DNA of 64,000 bases from an uncultured Bacteroides sp. (GTDB taxonomy: Bacteria > Bacteroidota > Bacteroidia > Bacteroidales > Bacteroidaceae), in contig CAMTOV010000002.1 of NCBI GenBank assembly GCA_947074235.1, forward strand, positions 21,545 to 85,544. The letters are read 5' to 3'. Below are positions 55,784 to 64,000 of the stretch, piece by piece. The notes beneath the pieces are model-generated. The model saw only the letters and a program-made list of their open reading frames with translations. It did not search any database and was not told the DNA's origin. Position numbers and translations under genes: made by a program. Numbering within the stretch: position 1 is the stretch's first letter; every line of letters begins with the position of its first letter.

Positions 55784-56680
55784 CTATAGAATATTCTTTT
55801 TTATGAAATTGTTGATATGCTCTTTCAATTCAAGAGGTTCAATAATAGTAATATCATCTGCCAGCCCAAGTACAAAGCGAGTCACACCCACAAAGTTGCA
55901 AACTTCCGTTTCTAGTATCCACTTATTAGTACCACACGCCTTAATTTCTTTCTCAGCAAGCGGAAACTCCTCCAATAGCAAATTGTGTGATAAAATGCCA
56001 AGTTCCAATTTTATCTTTATCCTGTTGTGACTACTCATTCTGAAGATATCAATAAAACCCACCTTGTGTTCATCACCATACTGCCAGTCTACATTGGTTA
56101 GCTCTGCCTTCTCTATGCGTGCCGTTTTAAAAAGCTTATTGCAATGATCCTTTGTGTCATAGCACCACACCTGAATATAATTCGTAGTAAAAGCAAAAGG
56201 TTCCACTAGTCTATCATTCACCTTAGCACCATTTGCCGATGCGTAGTCATGAAATAGCACCTGTTTCCTCTTCTCTATGCTATCTATTATCACATTGATG
56301 TTATCCGCATTTTTGCCCTTTACCACACAATCAGCCAGCGAAGTCACATTATAAACCGAGGCCAATTTCTTGCGTAAGTTCTGTTTCAGCAGATTATTAT
56401 CATGCAGTCCATCCAGCAATTTCGCAATGATATACGCCTCCTCTTCTGTAAAATGAATCAATTGCGATATATCCTTGAAGTACTTACTCTCTGTACCTAG
56501 TTTATAGATGTTTCCCTCTTTATATACCACAAATCCCACTTCTTTAAATGTGTCCAGATACCGATAGATTGAACGGTTAGATGTTTCCAATGCCTCCGCC
56601 ATCTCCTCAATAGTGTAGTTCACATTGCCAATAAGCATTTTCATCAATCGCAGCAGCCGTTCAAGTTTGGGTTGATCCAT
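55784..56680 (-). CDS. WYL-domain transcriptional regulator
   Basis: This 298-residue regulator has an N-terminal DeoR/HTH_11-type helix-turn-helix (NYTIEEMAEALETSNRSIYRYLDTF). A middle helical part precedes a WYL-like domain (VEPFAFTTNYIQVWCYDTKDHCNKLFKTARIEKAEL, where the usual W-Y-L reads V-W-C-Y) and a WCX-like C-terminal domain. WYL domains bind nucleic acid or nucleotide ligands in DNA-damage and phage-defence regulators, but many have housekeeping roles. No defence genes are seen nearby. The track start is a TTG; ATG 56680 (MDQPK) is preferred. Its target is unknown. Confidence 0.85.
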   Translation of the reverse strand: MDQPKLERLLRLMKMLIGNVNYTIEEMAEALETSNRSIYRYLDTFKEVGFVVYKEGNIYKLGTESKYFKDISQLIHFTEEEAYIIAKLLDGLHDNNLLKQNLRKKLASVYNVTSLADCVVKGKNADNINVIIDSIEKRKQVLFHDYASANGAKVNDRLVEPFAFTTNYIQVWCYDTKDHCNKLFKTARIEKAELTNVDWQYGDEHKVGFIDIFRMSSHNRIKIKLELGILSHNLLLEEFPLAEKEIKACGTNKWILETEVCNFVGVTRFVLGLADDITIIEPLELKEHINNFIKKNIL

Positions 56681-56897
56681 AGTAGCGTTCAAGTTTATAT
56701 TCGCACCTGTATTATAATTGTTATTGTGTAAATATAATTATTGTTTTTATAATATCAATAAGTCGTATCAATTATCTTAACAATTTAGATGATTTTACTT
56801 TGTCATTTTTTGAGATGTAGTGGTTTTTTGTTTTTTCAATAACATTCTAATCTGTTTTTACAACTCCATTAATCTTCACTTTTCCGAGATGTACAAA

Positions 56898-56947
56898 AAA
56901 AAGGCACTGTCCAATAAATTATATCTATTCATTAGACAGTGCCCTTA
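56898..56947 (-). terminator. Terminator of the repeat-lipoprotein gene
   Basis: GGCACTGTC (56903-56911) and GACAGTGCC (56935-56943) form a 9-bp stem. On the minus strand it is followed by TTTTTTTTGTAC. It lies 21 bases after the lipoprotein stop. Confidence 0.8.
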
Positions 56948-56967
56948 AATTATATATCGTCTAGTTA

Positions 56968-58443
56968 TTATTCCATATTAATAAGTTCAATCAGTTCTGG
57001 AGTTTCCCGGTCTCCAATTATTCCATCAGGAGTAAAATGTAATATAGATTCACTAGCATACATATACTGACTATTACTATTATAATATTTAATATGCAAA
57101 GATTGATTTTTAACCGAAGATCCTATTATATCTACCATATAACAATATTTTGAATTGGATTGATAAGCAGTACCAATACCAACACATTTATTGTCACAGA
57201 ATACAGCAAACTGATCACTACTACTAACTCCCTTTTGAAGATTATCAGGTAACATGAAATAAGCTTTCATAGAGAATGGGTAAATAGTCTCAAGATTAAA
57301 AGGAACATTGCTAGGCTCATCAAATGAACCATAATTGCCGTTAGGTACAAAAGGTATCAAGCTTGGCATTTGAAATAAATAAGAGTTGTATGAAGAGTAA
57401 TATCTAACATCAAGTTTTCCAGATGAAGAAATATTCTTCACTAAGATTTTATATATTACTTCATTCTCTTTGTTAGTGATAATCTCTGCTACTCCACAAC
57501 ATTTATTGTCTGCAAACACAGCCATCATATCATTATTTACATCTTGATATTTTTTTAATTCCTCTGGTAGTTGAACATAGACCCACATACTCGATTCAGG
57601 CATAATTGTTAGAACTATAGGATTATCTAAGCTGCCATAAGAAGTTTCTTTACTAAACTGAATTTCTTGATTCACATGATAGTATATTTTTAAATCAGCG
57701 TTATAGTAATTGAACCTTATTATAGGGTTTTCATTTAGTTTTGTCCCAATTTCAAAACTATAAACCTTCTCTCCGTTTAAGTTTACAGATGCTTCTCCTA
57801 CACCTCTACATTCTCCATCTACAAACACAGCCAATACATCATCATTATGTTGTTTTGCATTCGATGGAATAGTAACATGTGCATACATTATATCAGGAAA
57901 TTTACCAGTATTGTCAATGGGCAAAACAATAGGAATTTCAAGTGAACCATACTTTGTGTTCAACTTAAAATCTACCACATCATCACAATAATAGATATGA
58001 TTTAGACTATCATTATAGAATTTAAAAGACAGTTTACCTTTGTCGGTAGACTCTCCCGCTATCATTATAAAATAATACTTTTTATCATCAATAATTCTAG
58101 TTGTTGCCACACCTCTACACTCATCATTTAAAAAAACTGCCATTTCATCTTTATCAGTTTCAAAGCGCGATAGATAATCGGACAAAACAACAACAGCAGT
58201 CATTGAAAAAGTATATTTAGCAGCTTGCCAGGATGGGGCTGCATCACTACTCTTCATGTTGTAAACCCAATTTGGAGTATCTTCACTTCCTGCGAAAGAA
58301 ATATTCCATGCAGGCTTTTCTTGGTATCCGGCTTTATCTACACTCCATGTTGGAGCGTCAAATGTTGTATACTTCTCATCGTCCGAGCAAGAGAACATGA
58401 CAAATGATAATAAAGCAATATAGATTAATGTTATTTTTTTCAT
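56968..58443 (-). CDS. Surface lipoprotein with four copies of an unrecognised ~95-residue module
   Basis: I do not recognise the family. The 491-residue lipoprotein has the lipobox SFVMFSC followed by SDDEK, a strong surface-export signal. Residues 31-72 hold four P-x-W units with W at 33, 46, 59 and 72, an exact 13-residue period. Four modules of about 95 residues follow. Each has a short hydrophobic strand, then D-x-hydrophobic-A-V-F-x-(N/D)-x-x-C-x-G-hydrophobic (for example MAVFLNDECRGVA, LAVFVDGECRGVG), a Y-rich strand (FKFYND, FNYYNA) and an end strand near YGS-x-x-x-P. Two related modules occur in the giant protein encoded 48 bases upstream, so the two are probably partners at the cell surface. 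No catalytic residues stand out. Confidence 0.7.
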   Translation of the reverse strand: MKKITLIYIALLSFVMFSCSDDEKYTTFDAPTWSVDKAGYQEKPAWNISFAGSEDTPNWVYNMKSSDAAPSWQAAKYTFSMTAVVVLSDYLSRFETDKDEMAVFLNDECRGVATTRIIDDKKYYFIMIAGESTDKGKLSFKFYNDSLNHIYYCDDVVDFKLNTKYGSLEIPIVLPIDNTGKFPDIMYAHVTIPSNAKQHNDDVLAVFVDGECRGVGEASVNLNGEKVYSFEIGTKLNENPIIRFNYYNADLKIYYHVNQEIQFSKETSYGSLDNPIVLTIMPESSMWVYVQLPEELKKYQDVNNDMMAVFADNKCCGVAEIITNKENEVIYKILVKNISSSGKLDVRYYSSYNSYLFQMPSLIPFVPNGNYGSFDEPSNVPFNLETIYPFSMKAYFMLPDNLQKGVSSSDQFAVFCDNKCVGIGTAYQSNSKYCYMVDIIGSSVKNQSLHIKYYNSNSQYMYASESILHFTPDGIIGDRETPELIELINME

Positions 58444-58459
58444 TATACGTAGTTTTTAT

Positions 58460-58485
58460 TTTTGGGGGAATTACTTCCCCCAAAA
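58460..58485. other. Perfect intercistronic hairpin between giant protein and lipoprotein genes
   Basis: TTTTGGGGGAA pairs perfectly with TTCCCCCAAAA around a 4-base loop (11 bp). On the coding (minus) strand it is followed by A-rich sequence, not a T run, so it is not a standard terminator. An RNA-processing or stability element between the two cistrons is more likely. Confidence 0.6.
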
Positions 58486-58491
58486 TGTTTG

Positions 58492-61400
58492 TTACTTCTT
58501 TTCTACTTTTTTATTTATCACTTCATTATTTGTAATAACTCTAACTAGATATATGCCTTCCACACAATTTGGAGTACAATTAAATGAAGCATAGCCATGG
58601 CTAGTATTCACTTTGTCACTTTGCCACATCATTCTTCCACTCATATCAAATAGTTGTACCATTACATCTGTTTCATAATCTACACTTACTGTAACTGTGA
58701 ATGATTCAGAGAATACAGTTGGATAAACATTAATACCGTTTTCTGTTATAAAGTTAATTGATATAGGTTTCGAAATAGTACCCTTCACATCGTTTGTATT
58801 ATAATTTATAACAGTATTCGATTTAGAAATAATATTACCATCTTTTTGATATCTAAATTCTATATTACCATCATTCTCTTCTCCTCCAATTGTCATGAAG
58901 AATAAATTATTTGAGCCTTGATTGTAAACCTCGAATTTACCTCTTATATCTCCATCAACATATGCCAAAATCATATCTCCCGTAGTTGGTTCTATGCCTT
59001 CAACATCTGCTACTATCGTCATATTGCCCGAGAAGTTTGAATTTACATTATCTAAACTTGTCGATCTAGTTGGAACTATCACATTTTGTCTAATAGTCAA
59101 GTATGGATAAGTCAATTTCGCTTCTCCTCCATTACGTAGCAACATATATCCTTGTCCCGGTCTCATATACTCTAGTCCACCTAGCCATCCTGTAGCAGAT
59201 GTATACATTGCAAATGCATTCTGCGATTTAATGATATCATTTTCTTGCGCTTCATAACTCGACAATGCATCTTTTACAGTTAGATTAGAATAAGGCAAGT
59301 AACTAATGTAATTCCATCCCGAATTGATTTCAAGAGATGTTTTTGATGCATCTATTTCGTCACCATCAATCAATATATCTTGATCTATCGACGATTTTAT
59401 CATAAACATAGATATGTTATCAAAACCTTGAGCTTTTCCTACTGAAGATGTCCAACCATTAGCAGAAGAATATTCCCAGAACTCTTTTTGCTCAGCTTTT
59501 ACTTGATCTGTATTAGTCCATGAGTTATTTGCAAGTATCATTGGTACATTAGCCAAGTTTTCATTTTCAACATTAAATGATACCCAGTTCCAACCTGCTA
59601 CCAAAGGAACACTAGCATAAATAGTCTCTTTAGCATCAAAAATTATAGGGCTTGCAGGGGTACCATAGATTCCATCGTTTATAAACTTAATATAATCTAA
59701 GCTACCATCAATTTCACCTCTATATACAATTCCTGTACTAGCATCATAAATGCGCATTTCAAATACCTCTGAAGAGTTGTCTTTGCTATAAATCGTCAAG
59801 AACGAATAATACATATCATTCAGTGCCTTATACGAGTTGTTGGCTACACCAACACATTCTCCATTATAGAACGCTGCTAACAAATCTTCCTCATCGGTTG
59901 AGAATACACCATTTATTCTGATTTTACCATATACAGACATGTTAAAGTCAAAATCAGCAGGATTAACTGTCCAGTTTGGTACTTCACCATTTACTTTCAA
60001 AGTAAGCTCCATGGTTTCAGATACACCATTTTCACCAGTCAGATAAATGTATTCAGAGTATCTACCTACATTTACTCCTTCATCAATTGTAAACTCTACA
60101 TTTTGTCCCTTTTGTGGTTCCAATTCACCCTTTTCAGGTTTTACCGACAACCATGAAGGTAGTCCATTGATAGTATAAGATTTATTTGTACCACCATTGT
60201 TTACAATTCTTGCATTAAACTTAGCACCTTTATATTTATCAATTGTTAGGTCTACTTCATTGTCAGCCCATCTCAATTGGTTTCTATTAATATATGCACT
60301 CCATCTAATTGTTCCAGCAAGTTCATTTCCATTTACATCTCTCACTCCATCAACTGCAAATGTTACAATCGATTTCTCTAAAGTTTCAATGTCTTTCAGA
60401 TTAATAATTAACCCATCTTCACTGGTTACAAAATCGTATTCAATATTCTGAACCGGTCCTGTTGAGGTAATAGGAGCAGCTTGTGAAGTTCCACCTTCGT
60501 ATAAACCAATCGGGTTACCTTTTAGGCTAATATACTCTGCATCAATACTACTACCAGTATTATCCGACAATGAGAATACTAACTCTTGTTGATTAGCAGG
60601 ATTGATTACATATTCTTCGAATGGATAATACGCCAACAAACCTAGTTCTTTACCACTTGCTGCTACATTACTATTTGAAGATATCAAAGAGTTTGTTAAT
60701 GGAGATTCCCAAATTCTGAATTCATCAATCGACCCTGTTAGGCAATTGCTAAATGTCTCTATTTCCCCATTTTCTCCCGAAGATTTCTTCAAAGCACCAA
60801 TATACATTCTACTTTCAGCAATTGATCCTAATTCCGTACTATTGAAATAAGTTCTCAATTCATTATCAATAAATATCTGAGCATTGCCCACATTTCTATT
60901 TACCGATAAAGCAAAATGATGCCATTCATTATCAAGATAATCACCGTCAACGTCTACTTTATAATTATTGTTTTTGAAGAAAAGTTCTCCATTTTCAAAT
61001 CCAATAAAGAATCGTCGTGAAGCATCTCCAACTTCCGTATCATCACCAGTACCATTGCATATCAATGCAGCATTACCTTGAGATTTGTCAGCTCTGAACC
61101 AGAATTCCATAGTGAAATCTCTTTCCTTTTCAATCGGCATTTCCGAGCTATTGATTGCAACATAACTATTGCCGTCTAGGCTTAAAGCAAAACCTTCTGG
61201 AGTAGCCCACGATGCAGTCATCAATGCATTGTTTGCTCTTGCCTTATCTTTCACTATATCACCTTTACCTTCGTTCATCGGATAGTAGTTGACCAATGCA
61301 GGTTCCATACCCGAAAGAATTGACAATTGTTCTGACTTAACCTTAGCTTTTGTTTTAGCCTTTTCCCAAAGTCTCAGTTCGTGCATTTTTCCCGAGTAAT

Positions 61401-63909
61401 ACTTATCTTGATTAATGCTACGTCCAATCTCAATATTTCCTATTCCCTTATAAGAGTTCTTCAATACTTGCGGTGCATCAGCATCGGCGTTGTAGTACAA
61501 TTCAACAGTCTTATTACTATTGTTTACCACAGCTGCCACATGTGCCCACTCATTTACTTTAAGATCTATCGGAGTAGACAAATAATCATCTTTCGATATA
61601 GAAAGTTTCAATCTATTATCTGCAGTCAATCCAAAGTTTATATACTTAGACACATCACCGTGGCTAAACAATACAGCTTCTCGATTGATTTCATCCGGAT
61701 TAATCCACAACTCAATAGTTAAGCTCTTTTCTGCTAAATTCTTAGCAAATTCATTCTTAATGAAGTTAGATTCACCATTGAATGATACAGATGTACTATG
61801 ATCACCTTGCGAACCATTCTTAATCGCAGTCACCTGAATATTAGAAGAAGTAAGATAACCACCCTCTATAGGTTCATTAAATGTCAATCTTATTTCATCC
61901 TCTATATCCAATACACCATCAGCAGGTTGAGTATTTCCATACAGAGTAGGCAATACCATGTCTTTTACACCGCTTACAATAGGCGATTCGTAGCTAACCT
62001 CGGTTGCTTCACTTATAACACAATAGCTGACCGCCCTAATATCATAAGCCTGATCTTCTTTTCCTACAAAATTGCACGATACAGTAGCATCTTCAATTAA
62101 TTCATGTATGTTTGGATCTACCACTTTAATAGAATCCGCATAGAATGTTTTTAATACTGTCCATAAGCCAGATTCAGATGCTGGTTTGTATTGAACTTCA
62201 ATTCTATCAAAATTTCGGTAGTTCACATCAAAACCATCCACTATGATTGGCAGATACGCAATACCTTCACTGTTCTTATTACTTTTCGTATTCAATACCC
62301 ACTTGTCAGTAGGAGTCTTAATGTTAACAGGAGTACTACCTGGAACAAAATGAGCATTAATCTTCACAGTATCAATTATATCATCACATTGACATTGTGA
62401 ATGCAATAAAAGTTCCAAGTTTTCATAATCATAGGCCATAGCGCCCATTTTTACTTCTAGCGTTTTTATCAATAAATCACCTGCTTTAACCAAGAAAGAG
62501 CGACCATCCGATAATGGCACACCATCTATCGACAATTTTGCACCATTTGGATTCGAAGCATCATTCAGTCTTAGCGTGTACCAAGCATCTGCTTTAGCTT
62601 CCGATTCATTCGACATTTTCAATGTGAAAATTGCAGGTTCGCTAGATGGTACATTCTTCACAGTAAAAGGTTCAGCATCAATTTTTGGCACTTCAACCTT
62701 TACAGTACTGTTATTGATTAGCGTACCAGGCATATAATACTCAGTGTATACAGGCCCTTCATATGGACAAGACGTTGCTCCACCTTCTGTGTAGAATATA
62801 AAGCTACCACCTCTTTTATCGAATGCTTCATCATTGCCAAGAGTGTTATCTGTATCTATTCCATCGCCTGAGTTTAGTCCTCCAGTATTTCCCTCTTTTA
62901 CAACAGAAACACTCAAGTAGTCAAAGCTACCTTCTTCTGCTAGTACAAAACCTATTGCTTCAGAAATACCGTCACCTGTAGAAGAGGAGTAACCTCCTTT
63001 ACCTCCTGCTTTTTCTGAGAACGCAACTTTTGCACCAAATCCGTCTATATGGAAACCAAGTTGACCTAATAAACCAGCACCTGCTATAAATTCATAATTC
63101 TTAGTGTTGCTATAGCTATAGTTATACTCTTCCGAATAGTTGATAGTAGCACCAGCTTGGAATGAATAATTTTTTCTTGTAGGATTATTCTTATTTTCAG
63201 CTTTGATTCTTTCATTTTCAGCTAATATTTTAATCCAGTTTTCAATCGAGTGATTGTAGTAACTAATGGAATCTGTAAGATTATTTCTTTCATCTGCAGT
63301 TAAATTAGCAGGTATAATAGTTTTATAACTATTGCCATCAAATGTACTTGCATCTAAATTTGAACTACCAAACAACTGATCGTCAGGTTCGAATTTCGAT
63401 AAATATAAAACAGTCTTTAGGCTATCAGCTGCGAATTGAGCTTCTGCCTCCGAAACACTTGGTAATAAAAGATAGCTATTTCTCGTTTCTTTCAATTTGG
63501 GCATTAATACATTTTTAATATGTATCTGAGGGTATGCAAACAAAGTACCAAAGTCCTTACCTACCGATAGAGCCTCTCCTTGATACAATACTAGGTCATC
63601 AGCAAAGTATTTTATTATTCCATTTCTATCTGAGGCTTTCAAATCAGAATAATATCCTAAAGCTATCTCATCTACTATACCTACTAACATGTTGGTTGCA
63701 TTTCCTATTATCAAGTCACCATCAGCACCAACAAATAGAGGATCTTCACTTGTTTGGAATCCCGTAATGAAAGTTATATTTTCTGTTGTCATTTTTTCAT
63801 CATGACCCTCTTCTTTGTTTACAACTTGTTCTCCAATGTTATTTTCATTTTCTATTTCAGTTATTTTCATTTCACTAACTCCTGTGCTTTTTGTTGCCTT
63901 AATTCTCAT
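58492..63909 (-). CDS. Giant LamG-domain protein with type IX secretion C-terminal domain, possibly 5'-truncated
   Basis: This 1805-residue protein lacks a recognisable signal peptide. Visible parts, in order: an N-terminal region of unknown fold (LFVGADGDLIIGNATNMLVG); an Ig-like SbsA-type segment near 667; two LamG/concanavalin-like domains near 720-860 and 903-1073 (SLTIELWINPDE and FTMEFWFRAD, each ending in a LRLWE/FRIWE motif); and a module near 1340 like those of the adjacent lipoprotein (LAAFYNGECVGVA). Two GWNW/GWNY-type repeats lie near 1435-1590, a second lipoprotein-like module near 1646, and a Por_Secre_tail T9SS sorting domain over the last 80 residues (VYPTVFSESFTVTVS, VQLFDMSGRMMW, GIYLVRVIT). 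An in-frame TGA lies eight codons upstream of the ATG and the same frame is open beyond it. Confidence 0.8.
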   Translation of the reverse strand: MRIKATKSTGVSEMKITEIENENNIGEQVVNKEEGHDEKMTTENITFITGFQTSEDPLFVGADGDLIIGNATNMLVGIVDEIALGYYSDLKASDRNGIIKYFADDLVLYQGEALSVGKDFGTLFAYPQIHIKNVLMPKLKETRNSYLLLPSVSEAEAQFAADSLKTVLYLSKFEPDDQLFGSSNLDASTFDGNSYKTIIPANLTADERNNLTDSISYYNHSIENWIKILAENERIKAENKNNPTRKNYSFQAGATINYSEEYNYSYSNTKNYEFIAGAGLLGQLGFHIDGFGAKVAFSEKAGGKGGYSSSTGDGISEAIGFVLAEEGSFDYLSVSVVKEGNTGGLNSGDGIDTDNTLGNDEAFDKRGGSFIFYTEGGATSCPYEGPVYTEYYMPGTLINNSTVKVEVPKIDAEPFTVKNVPSSEPAIFTLKMSNESEAKADAWYTLRLNDASNPNGAKLSIDGVPLSDGRSFLVKAGDLLIKTLEVKMGAMAYDYENLELLLHSQCQCDDIIDTVKINAHFVPGSTPVNIKTPTDKWVLNTKSNKNSEGIAYLPIIVDGFDVNYRNFDRIEVQYKPASESGLWTVLKTFYADSIKVVDPNIHELIEDATVSCNFVGKEDQAYDIRAVSYCVISEATEVSYESPIVSGVKDMVLPTLYGNTQPADGVLDIEDEIRLTFNEPIEGGYLTSSNIQVTAIKNGSQGDHSTSVSFNGESNFIKNEFAKNLAEKSLTIELWINPDEINREAVLFSHGDVSKYINFGLTADNRLKLSISKDDYLSTPIDLKVNEWAHVAAVVNNSNKTVELYYNADADAPQVLKNSYKGIGNIEIGRSINQDKYYSGKMHELRLWEKAKTKAKVKSEQLSILSGMEPALVNYYPMNEGKGDIVKDKARANNALMTASWATPEGFALSLDGNSYVAINSSEMPIEKERDFTMEFWFRADKSQGNAALICNGTGDDTEVGDASRRFFIGFENGELFFKNNNYKVDVDGDYLDNEWHHFALSVNRNVGNAQIFIDNELRTYFNSTELGSIAESRMYIGALKKSSGENGEIETFSNCLTGSIDEFRIWESPLTNSLISSNSNVAASGKELGLLAYYPFEEYVINPANQQELVFSLSDNTGSSIDAEYISLKGNPIGLYEGGTSQAAPITSTGPVQNIEYDFVTSEDGLIINLKDIETLEKSIVTFAVDGVRDVNGNELAGTIRWSAYINRNQLRWADNEVDLTIDKYKGAKFNARIVNNGGTNKSYTINGLPSWLSVKPEKGELEPQKGQNVEFTIDEGVNVGRYSEYIYLTGENGVSETMELTLKVNGEVPNWTVNPADFDFNMSVYGKIRINGVFSTDEEDLLAAFYNGECVGVANNSYKALNDMYYSFLTIYSKDNSSEVFEMRIYDASTGIVYRGEIDGSLDYIKFINDGIYGTPASPIIFDAKETIYASVPLVAGWNWVSFNVENENLANVPMILANNSWTNTDQVKAEQKEFWEYSSANGWTSSVGKAQGFDNISMFMIKSSIDQDILIDGDEIDASKTSLEINSGWNYISYLPYSNLTVKDALSSYEAQENDIIKSQNAFAMYTSATGWLGGLEYMRPGQGYMLLRNGGEAKLTYPYLTIRQNVIVPTRSTSLDNVNSNFSGNMTIVADVEGIEPTTGDMILAYVDGDIRGKFEVYNQGSNNLFFMTIGGEENDGNIEFRYQKDGNIISKSNTVINYNTNDVKGTISKPISINFITENGINVYPTVFSESFTVTVSVDYETDVMVQLFDMSGRMMWQSDKVNTSHGYASFNCTPNCVEGIYLVRVITNNEVINKKVEKK

Positions 63910-64000
63910 TGTGCCATAACCATTTTTTTCTCATCTTTCAACCACACCGTTTCCTATTTTTGTTCTTGTTGCTTTTTTGTGATCTTTTTCTTTTGTGTTT

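Noticed and set aside
55784-56680. WYL regulator as a sign of a phage-defence island
   Set aside because: No nuclease, helicase, retron, CRISPR or toxin-antitoxin genes are adjacent; the neighbours are a thioredoxin-like gene and the repeat-lipoprotein unit.
63903-63935. Short reading frame MRKKWLWHNEN at the right edge as a separate gene or signal-peptide start
   Set aside because: It stops after 11 codons in a different frame from the giant ORF. It is only suggestive of a frameshifted start and cannot be called a gene.

Overview
The window looks like an anaerobic, saccharolytic Bacteroidales chromosome (Bacteroides/Prevotella-like). Supporting signs are AT-rich DNA, a SusC/SusD pair with a hybrid two-component regulator, TAnnTTTG -7 promoter elements of the Bacteroidetes type, a sodium-pumping methylmalonyl-CoA decarboxylase (succinate to propionate), a flavodiiron protein, and a complete [FeFe] hydrogenase locus. 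I cannot name the species from the sequence alone. I saw no rRNA, tRNA, CRISPR array or insertion sequence.

Layout. (1) 92-5203, minus: a group-B-like ferredoxin-type [FeFe] hydrogenase followed by all three H-cluster maturases (hydE, hydG, hydF) in one tight operon. (2) 5369-11383: a PfkB sugar kinase, a tiny membrane protein, an outer-membrane porin, groES-groEL, a small winged-helix protein and a GNAT acetyltransferase. (3) 11389-18299: a small glycosidase cluster, GH95-GH3 on minus and a divergent GH28, with no SusC/D of its own. (4) 18585-22309: nagB, a flavodiiron protein, a YhcC-type radical SAM protein and a HAD phosphatase. (5) 22392-27016, minus: methylmalonyl-CoA epimerase and the four-subunit methylmalonyl-CoA decarboxylase. 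(6) 27123-30555: a stand-alone TonB-dependent receptor and a FemAB/GNAT-like protein.

(7) 30778-54968 is the centrepiece, a glucuronoxylan utilisation locus. A divergent hybrid two-component sensor/regulator faces an operon of SusC, SusD, a surface glycan-binding lipoprotein, a GH10 xylanase with two inserted CBMs, a GH35/DUF5597-like enzyme, a SASA-type acetylesterase, a GPH cation symporter, a second GH10, a GH43, a GH67 alpha-glucuronidase, mannonate dehydratase and an SDR-type fructuronate reductase. In the proposed flow, xylan is cut at the surface by the CBM-bearing GH10 and imported by SusCD. It is deacetylated and stripped of (methyl)glucuronic acid in the periplasm, trimmed by the second GH10, carried inward by the symporter and hydrolysed to xylose by the signal-less GH43. 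UxuA/UxuB would then process uronate to 2-keto-3-deoxygluconate. Glucuronate isomerase and the xylose isomerase/kinase are not in the window. Three TGTAAC repeats spaced 21 and 20 bp lie between the two divergent promoters and are candidate operator sites.

(8) 55089-63909: a thioredoxin-like protein, a WYL regulator, and a two-gene minus-strand unit that I think is the least described part of the window. It has a 1805-residue protein with LamG domains and a type IX secretion C-terminal domain, then a surface lipoprotein. The lipoprotein is built from four copies of an approximately 95-residue module that also occurs twice in the giant protein, preceded by four P-x-W units at an exact 13-residue period. 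The giant ORF has no visible signal peptide and an in-frame stop just upstream, so its 5' end may be broken.

Several ORF-track starts are TTG codons upstream of better ATG starts (porin, OadB, OadG, FemAB-like, SusC, thioredoxin-like, WYL). I give the ATG-based coordinates.
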